Origin: Hydrogenophaga sp.
Lineage (GTDB): Bacteria > Pseudomonadota > Gammaproteobacteria > Burkholderiales > Burkholderiaceae_C
DNA length: 56,953 nt
NCBI RefSeq assembly: GCF_018780385.1
Contig: NZ_JADMJO010000057.1
Location: forward strand, 1-56,953
Direction of reading: 5' to 3'
Part shown: piece by piece, positions 16,673-25,390 of the stretch
Layout: each line of letters opens with the position of its first letter
Numbering within the stretch: the first letter of the stretch is position 1
Made by a program: the position numbers and the translations under genes
The notes under the pieces: model-generated
What the model was told of the DNA's origin: nothing
Seen by the model: only the letters and a program-made list of their open reading frames with translations
The model's database searches: none

Positions 16673-18199
16673 TCAGACGCGGGCGTCGATGTATGCCGCA
16701 AAGTGCTCGCCTACGACGGACTCCACCCTGGCAAGTTGCTCATCGGTCAGGCCTTCCGCCAGTTTGCGCTTGCGTTTGGACAGCGTGCCGTTGCCCTGAA
16801 CGATGACATCGATGAGGGTATTCAGCTGGGACTGGCGCATGTCCAGCCAGGCTTCCAAGTCCTTGACCGTGTTGTCGTGAGCGCGCAGGTAGATCACCTC
16901 GGACAGCAGATCCTCTTCAACGCACAGCTTGCAGCATTCCAGGATGAATTCGCACAGGTCGGTTGCGTCGAAGTAAGCGTACAGCCACTGCGGCTGTGGT
17001 GACTTGACCAGGATCGTTGCGCTATCGCCGTCCAGCATGTATTCCAGCAGATCCGTGCGTGGGCGTGAATAGCTCTTCAACAGCTTCGAGTAGCGCTCAA
17101 GCTGGCTCAGCATGCGGGCCGACAAAGGCAGCACGACGCCCCCGGGGGTGAAACCGGCCTGGCGAAGCACGTGGTGGAGCAAGAACCGGTGCAGTCGCCC
17201 GTTGCCGTCAAAGAAGGGGTGCACAAACACCAGACCGAACGAGGCGCAAGTGGCCGCGACAACAGGATCGAGCTCGCCGTTGGACGCGGCTGTTGCCAGT
17301 GCGGCAACGTCATCCATCATGGGGTCGACCAGTGCGACGGGCGGTGGAATGAAGTCTGCGATGTTGCGCATACGCCCTGGACGGGACAACCAGTTCTGCT
17401 TGGGGCGGTACTGGTACTCCGCTGCGTGGTCGCTGACGATCTGGTTCTGCCAGGCACACAGTTGCTCTTCCGTGAGTGGGCCGGGTTCGCCGGCGGATTC
17501 CAGCAGCTTGCGAAACCGGCCCGCGCGATGGCTGTCGGGGATTTCGTTTTCGATGTTGTAGGTCGAGCGAGTCTCGGACAGGTAGAGGTAGTCCACCGCG
17601 CGGGCCAGCATCTCGGGTTCGATGCTGCTCATGGCGGTTTTCACCTTCTCAGCAAGTCCCTCCTCCAGCAAGGCTGTAAGCCGAGGCGTTCGACGAACGA
17701 GCGGGCTGTACGCGCGACCACCAAGCACGTTGTTGATGATGCCGAACTTGGCGTCCAGCACCTTGGGCCCGCAAACATGGTGCACCGGGTCGAGCAAGAA
17801 AATTCGCGGGTTGCCGGCGGGCATGTCGTAGTCCAACTTGTGCTCAGAGAGCCATTCCACGAGGTGGCCAGCCATTCGAGAGTAACGCGAGCTGGGCATG
17901 GCATGCAGCCATTCCTGTACGCCGTCACGAGCCTCTTGATGTTCAAAGAGCGCCCCCAGCACCGTCAGGTTCAAGTGCTCTCGCTTGAGCGCAAAGGTGA
18001 GTTGGCCCGTATATGCCTCGGGATCGCTCAGGCGCCTCAAAGGCAACTCGATGCGCTCACTGCCGTCTGGGGTGAAGGTATGCCTTTCCAGCGTCTGCTC
18101 GGTCGCCACAAAAATCCGCTGCAGAGGCGGCACGCGCAAACCGAAACGTCGGATTAACGACTCGTAACCCAAGTACAGGCGAGGAGTGGGATGCGGCAT
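16673..18199 (-). CDS. Fic-domain protein
   Basis: The 508-residue protein contains a central Fic domain. The motif FVHPFFDGNGRLHRFLLHHVL matches HPFxxGNGRxxR, with catalytic His and the phosphate-binding GNGR. The upstream flap and helices (EYQYRPKQNWLSRPGRMRNIADFIPPP) are typical of large Fic AMP-transferases. A possible inhibitory motif [S/T]xxxE(G/N) is the STYNIENEIP region upstream. The C-terminal part is a winged-helix-like region (TLIDVIVQGNGTLSKRKRKLAEGL). I chose ATG at 18199, since upstream codons lack similarity. It stands alone between two identical iteron arrays; the stop codon TGA touches the downstream array. It may act as a nucleotidyl-transferring toxin, a regulator or a defence protein. 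Confidence 0.85.
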   Translation of the reverse strand: MPHPTPRLYLGYESLIRRFGLRVPPLQRIFVATEQTLERHTFTPDGSERIELPLRRLSDPEAYTGQLTFALKREHLNLTVLGALFEHQEARDGVQEWLHAMPSSRYSRMAGHLVEWLSEHKLDYDMPAGNPRIFLLDPVHHVCGPKVLDAKFGIINNVLGGRAYSPLVRRTPRLTALLEEGLAEKVKTAMSSIEPEMLARAVDYLYLSETRSTYNIENEIPDSHRAGRFRKLLESAGEPGPLTEEQLCAWQNQIVSDHAAEYQYRPKQNWLSRPGRMRNIADFIPPPVALVDPMMDDVAALATAASNGELDPVVAATCASFGLVFVHPFFDGNGRLHRFLLHHVLRQAGFTPGGVVLPLSARMLSQLERYSKLLKSYSRPRTDLLEYMLDGDSATILVKSPQPQWLYAYFDATDLCEFILECCKLCVEEDLLSEVIYLRAHDNTVKDLEAWLDMRQSQLNTLIDVIVQGNGTLSKRKRKLAEGLTDEQLARVESVVGEHFAAYIDARV

Positions 18200-18242
18200 G
18201 GGTTTTGTGTGTTGGAGCGACCAGCAGGACGTTGCAATCGCC

Positions 18243-18303
18243 AGAACATCTTTGAAACTGGAAAAACATCTACATGTTATCAATCGTTCGGCAAAACGTC
18301 TAC
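18243..18303. repeat. Three-iteron array, copy 2 (5' of the Fic gene)
   Basis: Three copies of the GGAAAAACRTCTAC-like unit occur with RTCT cores at 18248, 18268 and 18298, the same 20/30-bp spacing as copy 1. GGAAAAACATCTAC at 18260-18273 is identical to the 14 bases at 16659-16672. Aligned at an offset of 1631 bp, the first 34 bases of the two arrays match at most positions. The array covers the likely promoter region of the Fic gene, starting 44 bases before its ATG. Confidence 0.75.
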
Positions 18304-18495
18304 AGCCGCCGACCAACGTTCCACTGAGAGGCCGCACTTGTGGCGCTCAACAGACCGGCTGCGGTGTCGAGACCAGCACATGGATTGAGCAACTCATGCC
18401 ATGCGAGAAAAAGGCGCCTCTCCTGCCGCCATAAACTCCACGTACTGCGCGAATGGCGCAGCGTCCTATTTACCCAACCGTGGAGTCACAAAAGA

Positions 18496-18882
18496 ATGGC
18501 CACTGCAAAGAAGGCAGCCCCCAAGGCAGCCGCGAAGAAGACCGTCACCAAACAGGTGAGCGTGCTCAAGCCGATCAAGGAAACTTTCAACAAGACCACG
18601 CTGGTCGCCCACCTGGTGCAAGCCTCCGGTGCCGAGCCCAAAACGGTCAAGGCCGTGCTCGGCTCACTGGAGGCGGCCATCCTCGCGTCTTTGTCCAAGA
18701 AGGGCGCGGGCGAGTTCACTTGGCCAGGCGTCTTCAAAGTCGCTGCCACCCAAGTGCCTGCCAAGAAGGCCCGCAAGGGAATTGACCCATTCACCAAGGT
18801 CGAGCGCATGTTTGCCGCCAAGCCCGCATCGGTCAAGGTCAAGGCTCGCTTCTTCAAGAAGGTCAAGGACGCCGCTCTGTAA
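18496..18882 (+). CDS. HU-family DNA-binding protein with basic N-terminal tail
   Basis: The 128-residue protein has a Lys/Ala-rich tail (ATAKKAAPKAAAKKTVTKQ, residues 2-20) followed by a divergent HU/IHF-like fold (residues about 28-125): FNKTTLVAHLVQASGAEPKTVKAVL, the body GEFTWPGVFKVAATQVPAKKARKG and the C-terminal KVKARFFKKVKDAAL. HU-like proteins bend and compact DNA. I chose ATG at 18496 because the upstream part of the open frame is not HU-like. A terminator hairpin follows 18 bases after the stop. Confidence 0.85.
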   Translation: MATAKKAAPKAAAKKTVTKQVSVLKPIKETFNKTTLVAHLVQASGAEPKTVKAVLGSLEAAILASLSKKGAGEFTWPGVFKVAATQVPAKKARKGIDPFTKVERMFAAKPASVKVKARFFKKVKDAAL

Positions 18883-18900
18883 TCGGCGCTGATCTCGTGC

Positions 18901-18932
18901 AAAGGGGGCTATCGTGCCCTCTTTCTCTTTTC
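18901..18932 (+). terminator. Intrinsic terminator after the HU-like gene
   Basis: AAAGGGGGC (18901-18909) and GCCCTCTTT (18916-18924) form a 9-bp stem with one G-T wobble and a 6-base loop. It is followed by a T-rich run CTCTTTTC. Confidence 0.75.
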
Positions 18933-18990
18933 GAGCAGTCTGCGGCCAGCCTCGCCGTGTCCCAAGCTTCGTTTGCGGGCCGTCGCGGAC

Positions 18991-19893
18991 TCAGCCCTTT
19001 TCAATTTCCGCCTGGACCAGCTGTACATACATATCCACCAGAGCACTGGCCTGAAGTTGCAACTGCAGGCGTTCGTCGACGTTGTCGGGCTTGTGAAATC
19101 GGCCGTAGGCGACCGAACCCTTCATGAAATGGCCCTCCGTGTCACCGCGGGCGCAGAAGCTGCGTCGAAGGCAGTCCAACGCGCTCTCCAGCGCAGCACG
19201 GTGGGCACCCTGTTTGAACTGCGCCGCGAACGCGCGAGCGCCCTCCTCCAAGTCGCTGCCGTACTGCAAAACGTGGATGAGATCCCCCACGTCCTTGTTC
19301 GCGCCGCGCTGGTCGAACGCGATGGCCTTGAGCACAACAAATGCCAGCTGGTTGGCGTAGTGAATGCGCTCCACGGCAACGCCCTTGCCGTCCAGCAGTT
19401 GCGCTTTCACCTCTTTCGTTTCATAGAGGGTTTGCGCAATCGACATGTGAGGGATGGCCATCGCCGAAATCGATTCCGCACCCAGCGAGCGAAGCCGCGC
19501 GGGTTCGTCGCCAGTCGCATCGCACAGAAACTCCACGCGCACCGGCACGCCCCGCTCTGTCTTGGCCTCCCACTGCCATGAGGACACACCGCCCTGCTCC
19601 CTTTTCATCTTCGAAAACCCACGTTCTTTGAGGCGGGTCGAGATGGGGGTGTAGTCCTCGCCGGCGGCGATCACGGCGAGGTCGATCACCAGATCAAGGT
19701 CAGAGGTGCCCGCGTGCGCTGGCACCTCGGGCGGGCTCTCCGGGGTGAGATACCTGGGCACCAGTCCACCGACCAAGCGTACCGTGTCCTTCAGGCTGCC
19801 CATGCACCCGAGTACGGTGACCAGCGCCTGTTCACAAGCCTCGGTGACTTCAAGTGAATAGCCCGACGCGCTTTCTGGCTTGGAGTCAGACAT
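18991..19893 (-). CDS. AbiEii-like nucleotidyltransferase toxin (module 1)
   Basis: The 300-residue nucleotidyltransferase-fold protein has the GG motif (TVRLVGGLVPRYL, residues about 38-50) and the metal-binding pair GTSDLDLVIDL. The C-terminal half is helical. It follows its partner with an 8-base overlap; ATG at 19893 is supported by GGAGG 8 bases upstream, whereas the longer frame starts at GTG 19902. The partner is an AbiEi-type winged-helix protein, so together they look like a type IV toxin-antitoxin pair. In AbiE systems the NTase is the toxin. The family match is at fold and motif level; a related but distinct NTase pair remains possible. Confidence 0.75.
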   Translation of the reverse strand: MSDSKPESASGYSLEVTEACEQALVTVLGCMGSLKDTVRLVGGLVPRYLTPESPPEVPAHAGTSDLDLVIDLAVIAAGEDYTPISTRLKERGFSKMKREQGGVSSWQWEAKTERGVPVRVEFLCDATGDEPARLRSLGAESISAMAIPHMSIAQTLYETKEVKAQLLDGKGVAVERIHYANQLAFVVLKAIAFDQRGANKDVGDLIHVLQYGSDLEEGARAFAAQFKQGAHRAALESALDCLRRSFCARGDTEGHFMKGSVAYGRFHKPDNVDERLQLQLQASALVDMYVQLVQAEIEKG

Positions 19894-20980
19894 CGCGTGC
19901 ACCTCCAGCGAGAAGTTGCTTCTTCACTTGGCCTGCCAGTTCCCCGCTGCGCCCGCCTGCGTTTGCCAGTTCCAAGTATTGGACAACCGGGCTGGCAAAC
20001 CATCCCGGTCGATCAGCCAGGTGGAGGCGATGCTGCAGAGCGAAATCTTCGCACTCGTGGAGAGTGACGTTAAAGCCTCTGTCGGCGCGCTTGAGTCCCA
20101 GCTGCTCGGCAACAGCCGAGGTCGCCCCTAGCGGCACGATCAAGTCATAGCCGCTGACGGCGGTGAGAAGTTGCGCAATGCTGTTCGCAGCGTACTGTCC
20201 AGTGAAGGCCCAGTCATTGTGATGTCCTTCTCCCATACGTTTGGCCAGCATCTCCCCAAGGGAGGCCGGGTTCTGGGTGAAGGCGAACCAGCGGGGCTTG
20301 CTGACCTTTCTGCTCCCCCAGTCCTTTGCCCATGTGTCCAGAAGGACCTCTGGATCCGTTAGCTGGCGGCGCACACTGCGCCCGTTTCCTTCGCTCTGGA
20401 CCATGCCGCGCTTCTCCAACTCGCGCATGAGCACAGAGACCGTATTTGGGCTGGCACCTGACGCCTGCGCGAGGTCGGAGCCTGTGCGCCAGGCGTCCCA
20501 GTGCAGCAGCAGGGCGTGCAGCACTTTTTCGCGCTCGGGCGTAAAAAGAGAGCCTACGTCCCGCCAACTGGGCTTCAGGGGGGGGCGGTCGATGAGCAGT
20601 TGGCGCGCGCCCAACCGAATGGAGAGGCTGCCGCTGCCGTCGAAGTAGCCGATACCGGCGGACTCCAGCGATTTTCGGGCCCCTTCGCTGAGCGATTCCG
20701 CCCAGACCATGACCTGGTTGATGCGCGGGTCAGCGCCAGCGAAGTCAGCGAGTTGCCTTCGCGCCACCTCGATATCCCGCGGAAAGGCGTGTCGCTTGAA
20801 TTCAACCAGGACATGGTTCTGCTCGCCGTCGATGGTGATCGCCAGACCAAGGTCACCGCGGCGCCCGTCGCGCAGCCTGGGTTCGTGCTCGACCTCCATG
20901 CTCTGAACCGGGAATCGTTCACTGAGTGCTGTGCGGAAGTGATCGAGGAGCTTTTCGGTGGCGTGGCGTTCCTGAAGCAT
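19886..20980 (-). CDS. AbiEi-like antitoxin/regulator with nuclease-like N-terminus (module 1)
   Basis: The 364-residue protein has three parts. The first (residues about 15-120) looks like a PD-(D/E)xK-like fold (HVLVEFKRHAFPRDIEVARRQL). The second (about 130-205) is a winged helix (TGSDLAQASGASPNTVSVLM, then RELEKRGMVQSEGNG). The third has a characteristic GQYAANSIAQLLTAVSGYDL and VPLGATSAVAEQLG segment. This matches the AbiEi antitoxin superfamily of type IV TA systems. AbiEi proteins are known to repress their own promoter by binding inverted repeats; a 15-bp perfect inverted repeat lies just upstream. Confidence 0.75.
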   Translation of the reverse strand: MLQERHATEKLLDHFRTALSERFPVQSMEVEHEPRLRDGRRGDLGLAITIDGEQNHVLVEFKRHAFPRDIEVARRQLADFAGADPRINQVMVWAESLSEGARKSLESAGIGYFDGSGSLSIRLGARQLLIDRPPLKPSWRDVGSLFTPEREKVLHALLLHWDAWRTGSDLAQASGASPNTVSVLMRELEKRGMVQSEGNGRSVRRQLTDPEVLLDTWAKDWGSRKVSKPRWFAFTQNPASLGEMLAKRMGEGHHNDWAFTGQYAANSIAQLLTAVSGYDLIVPLGATSAVAEQLGLKRADRGFNVTLHECEDFALQHRLHLADRPGWFASPVVQYLELANAGGRSGELAGQVKKQLLAGGARDV

Positions 20981-21002
20981 GGAGCGACCTCCGTGATGAT
21001 GT

Positions 21003-21067
21003 GCTGTACAGCGTATTTATGCGTTCAGAGATATGATACGCTGAAAATGCTCAATACGCTGTACAGC
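21003..21067. promoter_or_regulatory. Inverted-repeat operator of AbiE module 1
   Basis: GCTGTACAGCGTATT (21003-21017) and AATACGCTGTACAGC (21053-21067) are perfect inverted repeats 35 bp apart, with a further half-site TACGCT at about 21037-21042 between them. The array starts 22 bases upstream of the AbiEi ATG. Each arm also contains the palindrome GCTGTACAGC. It fits autoregulation by AbiEi. Confidence 0.7.
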
Positions 21068-21167
21068 TTATGAATAGCGCCGTAAGCCAGAACGTGAGGA
21101 GGAAGCGTTCAAACGCGACTGCTGCCATGCCTCATGCGGGGAGCCGCCTACAACCGCCCAACAATGA

Positions 21168-21749
21168 TCAACTCGCGTCTAACGGCACACCCGAATTCCA
21201 TAATGCGATCTCCAACACCTGCAGCAGCCGATTGGTCCTTGGTTTAACGAGTCGTTGCGAGCCTCGCTTGCTCAGTAGTCCGATGCCGGAATGGAACAGC
21301 GCAACACAGAAGTGCTGGGGATGTTGCGCTGACGCGTAGACCACGCCATCCAGCGCCATCGCTCTGCACTCGACGGCCAGCTCCTGTGTTTGCGTTATTC
21401 GTAGCGACTGCAGCACGGGGTAGGGCTCGGCAAGGCCGCGCAGGTCGGCCAAACGCAATGAGCCTGTTGTCACGAACTCAACCAGGCATCTGCGGCGCAG
21501 ATCAGAAAGGGCTCTGCTCACAGTTTCACGCCTGAGCAACGATTCGTAAAGCGCTGTCTCGGGGCTATCTGCCGAGTAGGCAACAGGCTCGTTTGACAAA
21601 CAAAATCGACCTTGCATCAAGCCGACGGGGGGCATGGACAAACCATTCATTCGCAGACTACTGGCTCGGGGCCGGATCAGCTGGACGCGGTGCAGTACGC
21701 AGGGGGATGGGAGTTCTACAACGGGTGGGTTCAGGTCTTTGAATTTCAT
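21168..21749 (-). CDS. RES-domain toxin
   Basis: The 193-residue protein has the RES fold: CVLHRVQLIRP, then GLMQGRFCLSNEPVAYSADSPETALYESLLRRE with the R, E and S motif residues, and SAQHPQHFCVALFHSG near the C-terminus. RES toxins degrade NAD+ (NADase or NAD+ phosphorylase), which causes growth arrest. It lies 12 bases after its Xre/ParS antitoxin gene. A companion in the ParS/Xre family is the usual arrangement. Confidence 0.85.
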   Translation of the reverse strand: MKFKDLNPPVVELPSPCVLHRVQLIRPRASSLRMNGLSMPPVGLMQGRFCLSNEPVAYSADSPETALYESLLRRETVSRALSDLRRRCLVEFVTTGSLRLADLRGLAEPYPVLQSLRITQTQELAVECRAMALDGVVYASAQHPQHFCVALFHSGIGLLSKRGSQRLVKPRTNRLLQVLEIALWNSGVPLDAS

Positions 21750-21761
21750 GTGCAGGCAAGC

Positions 21762-22232
21762 TCAATGCCCTTCTGCTGTTGCCAGATCAACGATGCGACG
21801 GCCAGGCACGCCCTGCTCCAGGGCGATGCGTGGCGCCAGTCCGTCAAGTGCGTCGTGCGGCGTTTCCAAAAACGACAGCATTTGCCAACCATCGGCGGTG
21901 CCCAAGGCTTCAGACAGCGCCTGAATCACCGGGAAGACGTAGGGCTCAAACTGCCATTTCGGAATCTTGAAGCCACGACGCAAATGCGTCACGCCGATGC
22001 AGCGGCCACTCTTGATCCAAGCGTTGATCGTCACGCGGGTCGTCCCGCTTAGCTCCGCCGCTTCTTCAGTCGTGATCATGTCCGAGGCAATGATTCGTTG
22101 GCGCCGGTACTCGGCACCACGGCGCAACAACACAGTCGTCTGCGCCTCACTGGCGTAGGGGTCGACCGTACTGGAGCGATGTGGGTTGAGAGAGTCAAGG
22201 GCAACAGAAAAAGGAGAAGTCAATGTGTTCAT
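21762..22232 (-). CDS. Xre/MbcA/ParS-type antitoxin of the RES toxin
   Basis: The 156-residue protein has a central helix-turn-helix (TTEEAAELSGTTRVTINAWIKSGRC, residues about 54-78) and a C-terminal toxin-binding domain with GWQMLSFLETPHDALDGLAPRI, the DUF2384 signature. It binds and inhibits the adjacent RES toxin and probably represses the promoter. Short N-terminal extension (about 45 residues) is not conserved in common homologues. Confidence 0.85.
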   Translation of the reverse strand: MNTLTSPFSVALDSLNPHRSSTVDPYASEAQTTVLLRRGAEYRRQRIIASDMITTEEAAELSGTTRVTINAWIKSGRCIGVTHLRRGFKIPKWQFEPYVFPVIQALSEALGTADGWQMLSFLETPHDALDGLAPRIALEQGVPGRRIVDLATAEGH

Positions 22233-22256
22233 GGCGGTCGTGTCTTGAACACCCGT

Positions 22257-22613
22257 TCAGGGTGCATTGCGCATATCGGGCTTGCTGCTGCCGAAGAACC
22301 CAGGCTGCTTGACCTGGCGTTGATGCGAGGCCTGAGAGAGCGGCCGATCGCACGCAGTTGCTCTCGCAATCACAGGTGCACTGCCCTTGGGTGGAATGAG
22401 CGCGTTCCACACATCGTCAAGCCACCTACTACAGGTGCGCTGCGCAATCTCGCTGGTGGCACGCACCGCCAGGAACACCTTCATGATGGCTAGGGCGATT
22501 TTTGAGGGCTCAAACGATACGACGGCCCCATTGCGGCGAATGATTTGGTAACAGGCAAAGACGCTGGACCTCGCAGGGTGGCCAGATTTCGTGGGTTCGT
22601 CCCAAGTCAGCAT
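22257..22613 (-). pseudogene. Fragment of ribonucleotide reductase alpha (NrdA ATP-cone)
   Basis: The segment YQIIRRNGAVVSFEPSKIAL, then AIMKVFLAVRAT, is the N-terminal ATP-cone of class I NrdA. The open frame then drifts into unrelated sequence (SRWLDDVWNALIPPKG). NrdA is about 950 residues; only about 40 are recognisable. This looks like a captured 5' scrap of a housekeeping gene next to mobile modules, not a functional gene. The first Met of the shown frame is 22613. Confidence 0.55.
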
Positions 22614-22911
22614 GTGTGCTCTCCGGTTCACGAGCTGCCTCGTTGCAGCGCGTAAAGGCATTCTCGATCACTTCGATTTGTACGTCAAGTTCGTAAAGTT
22701 CGTTAATCTCATCGGCCTATGTGTGCAGCTCGACGACGGTGTGCCAACCACTCCTAGACGCTCGCGATTACAGATTCGGCTATCCGGCACGGGCGGCACG
22801 GGCCCAGGATAAACTGGCAATTTAGGAGCCACGGGTGCCCAACTAGCATTAACACAACGCAGTTGGCTATCGCGGGAATTGATCACTCTCGATCTTTTGC
22901 GGACACCACGC

Positions 22912-23364
22912 TCAAGATTGACGTGAAGTACTGGCAACCCCTGAGGCGTACCAATCGAGGAAGCGACGCTGAACACGCTCATGGGTGTTCGCGTCGTTCG
23001 CGCGAGGTTCGAAAGGTGCGTAAATATGAACGTACAGTGTGTGCTGACGGGCGTACGACTCACCACCACGAAGATGGTTACGCCGGACATCGCGCCACTC
23101 CAGCGCCTGTGGACTTGCAATGAGAGTGCGCACCCATGCCGGATCGACAACCCGACCCACCCAAGAATAGAGGGTGGTCAGTTCGCCTGCGTCCATGCTG
23201 CGCAATTCGATGATGAGACGCTCGGTGGCGAGCATGTGGATACCGACGTCGATACGGTGCACGAGACCGACCTCGGGCGTGCATTTGGATATGCGTTTAT
23301 GCGAGCATTCGGTGGTGAATTTTGGTTCAACGCAATGGGATGGTTTGGTCGCTACGGTTGTCAT
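22912..23364 (-). CDS. Hypothetical protein, unrecognised
   Basis: The 150-residue soluble protein from ATG at 23364 has AGGAG 8 bases before it, which supports this start over 23493. It contains LIIELRSMDAGELTTLYSWV, PAWVRTLIASPQALEW and YARQHTLYVHIYAPFEP, and has no clear membrane segment or catalytic motif. It lies alone between the NrdA fragment and the integrase. Composition is compatible with coding, but the function is unknown. Confidence 0.5.
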   Translation of the reverse strand: MTTVATKPSHCVEPKFTTECSHKRISKCTPEVGLVHRIDVGIHMLATERLIIELRSMDAGELTTLYSWVGRVVDPAWVRTLIASPQALEWRDVRRNHLRGGESYARQHTLYVHIYAPFEPRANDANTHERVQRRFLDWYASGVASTSRQS

Positions 23365-23521
23365 TTCGTGATCTCCTTTCATCCAAGCTCTCACGAAATC
23401 TCTCCACGTCAAGTCCACAAGATCCTCTTTTTGCAGATCCTCTCGCTCAGATGTCGATGACCAAAATGAGATGGACATCGACTCACACTGCACTGCCGCA
23501 GGCCCCCTGCCGCCGAGGACC

Positions 23522-24742
23522 TCAGCCCAGCGGAAGGACCAGGCTCACTGGCTGGTTCTCATCGCTCCAGCGCCGGTCGTAGGCGGTGGTTGTCGTGATG
23601 CAGGCGTGCCCCAGGAAGTGCCGCACTTCGTTGAGATCGGCGCGCTCACGCAAAGCGAGCGTGGCGGCTGTGACCCGCAGCGCATGCGCAGAAAACCGCT
23701 CCCCCACCACTCCGATCTGCGCCAAGTAGGGCTGCACAATGCGCTGGGCCACAGCGCCCGCAGTGAGTCCAGAAGACTTGAGTGGTGTGTCGGGCTGCCC
23801 CTGACGCCGCGACTGATTAGAAGCGTTGGTCTGTAGATTTTGAGGACTCTTCGGCCTGCGCTCGAACGACGCGGTGTACGGCCCAATTTCCAGGGGCGCG
23901 CTGGTGCGTCGCCCGGTGCTGCCGCTGTCATTCAATAGTCCACCGTCTTCCTCGATAGGACGACCTTGAGGATTGACATCGCACCCGGCACCGGAGTGAC
24001 GGCGGACAGCCTTCATCCGAACGAACAGGCGCTCATCGCTTTGAGGCTGTGCGCCCCTCATCGCCAGGTAGCGCTGCACCCTCTCGCGCATGAGGGGTGC
24101 AGCGGCAATGAACCGCGTCTTGCCACCCTTACCCAACACTCGCAGGTGCGACACACCCGCGCGCTGACAATCAAAATCCCGCACCCTGAGGGCCACCACC
24201 TCGGCGCGGCGCAGACCGCCCAGCAGCATGACGGCCAGGATAGCGCGGTCTCTGAGGCCCTTGAGCGTGTTCGCATCGGGCGCCTCCAGCAGGGCCTGGG
24301 CTTGCTCCAGTGAGAGCGCCGGGGTCCTGCCCTCGTGACTCTCCAGGCGTGGCCTGCGCACGCCGCGTGCCGGGTTCGTGGGGATGAGCTGCTCATCGAC
24401 CAGATGCTCCAGCAGCGAGGACAGGGCCGCGAGCTTGCGCCGCTGCGTGCTCGGCGACAGGCCTTGGGCCTGCAGGTGGTGGCGCCAGGCCAGCACATGG
24501 GAGCGCGCGACCTGCAGCAACTCGGACGGGGTTTGCAACCCCGAGAACGCCGCAAAGTCCCGGACGTCGGCGGCGTAAGCGCGCCGGGTGCAGGTGCTGG
24601 CGAAGTTGGCCAGCCACTGGGTCTCGATGGTCATGAGACCCAGTTGTGCGAAGCGTGTGGCGCCTGCGGCAAGCTCGGGCCAGCACGGGGGCCTGTGGAT
24701 GTGAGAGGCAATGGAATCGGAGGTGTGTTCGTGAGAGTGCAT
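23522..24742 (-). CDS. Tyrosine recombinase/integrase with large internal insert
   Basis: The 406-residue protein has an N-terminal SAM-like core-binding domain (residues about 35-125) and a catalytic domain: Arg178 (GGLRRAEVVALR), Lys208, HALR (His353, Arg356), LGHACI (His379) and Tyr388 (TTTAYDRR). All catalytic residues are present. Between residues about 242 and 324 there is an insert of about 80 residues rich in Ser, Gln, Arg and Pro, absent from the XerC/XerD-like relatives I know. It lies downstream of an AbiE and a RES module and 5' of IS21 debris, in keeping with a mobile island. Confidence 0.85.
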   Translation of the reverse strand: MHSHEHTSDSIASHIHRPPCWPELAAGATRFAQLGLMTIETQWLANFASTCTRRAYAADVRDFAAFSGLQTPSELLQVARSHVLAWRHHLQAQGLSPSTQRRKLAALSSLLEHLVDEQLIPTNPARGVRRPRLESHEGRTPALSLEQAQALLEAPDANTLKGLRDRAILAVMLLGGLRRAEVVALRVRDFDCQRAGVSHLRVLGKGGKTRFIAAAPLMRERVQRYLAMRGAQPQSDERLFVRMKAVRRHSGAGCDVNPQGRPIEEDGGLLNDSGSTGRRTSAPLEIGPYTASFERRPKSPQNLQTNASNQSRRQGQPDTPLKSSGLTAGAVAQRIVQPYLAQIGVVGERFSAHALRVTAATLALRERADLNEVRHFLGHACITTTTAYDRRWSDENQPVSLVLPLG

Positions 24743-25054
24743 TGACGGTGGGTGTCTCCCCTTCCCTGCACGCTGCAGAAAAATCTGGGGGTCCCTGTAT
24801 CGATAACATGTGTTTTCGAAACGTCAAGGCCCGAGCCAAAGCTTCGCTGCAGTTCTCAACTTCATCGCTGTAGGGCAGCCGTGCAGCGACTGCAGCCGTA
24901 GGATACGACCATGCGTATTCGTGCTGTCTGCTAAGAAGCAGCTATTGGGCGCGATGCCTGGTGCTGGCCCGAGTGGCGACTGTACAGAGTACTGCAGTCA
25001 TCGAACTTTGCGACCCGGCTGGCAGCGCGCCGCCTACCGCTTCCTCATCGCCTG

Positions 25055-25390
25055 AACTGCAGGTATTACCAAGCGCCGCAGATTGCTCGTGGCGGACGCT
25101 ATGGCGGCATAGGGAGAGACCGCGTCATGGCGCAGGTGCTCGCCGTGGTTCCGCAGGCGGGTTTGGAGACGGTGCTGGTGGCTGTAGAGCTGGTGCTCGA
25201 AGGCATGGCACCCAGCGGCAGCATCAGCGTGGAGCACGTTCGCAATGTGCTGGCGCGGCTGAACAATCCGGTGACCCCCATGCAGACCGAGACCGCGCTG
25301 CAATTGACCTTGGCGCCCAAGGCCGACACCGCGCGGCACGACCGGCTGCGACCCACCCACCTGGATGACCAGGAGGTGCGTCATGCGTGA
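25055..25390 (+). pseudogene. 3' fragment of an IS21-family istA transposase
   Basis: The fragment encodes the C-terminal end of IstA: VMAQVLAVVPQAGLETVLVA, then VELVLEGMAPSGSISVEHVRN, ending EVRHA. The catalytic DDE core is missing. It overlaps the istB start by 8 bases, which is the usual istA-istB arrangement. Confidence 0.75.

Noticed and set aside
21070..21339. Short plus-strand frame starting at the AbiEi operator
   Set aside because: Mostly antisense to the RES toxin gene; no family pattern.
24801..24818. Palindrome CGATAACATGTGTTTTCG near the integrase, sharing 10 bases with 18272-18281
   Set aside because: A 10-base match within 57 kb is expected by chance and no flanking similarity is seen.
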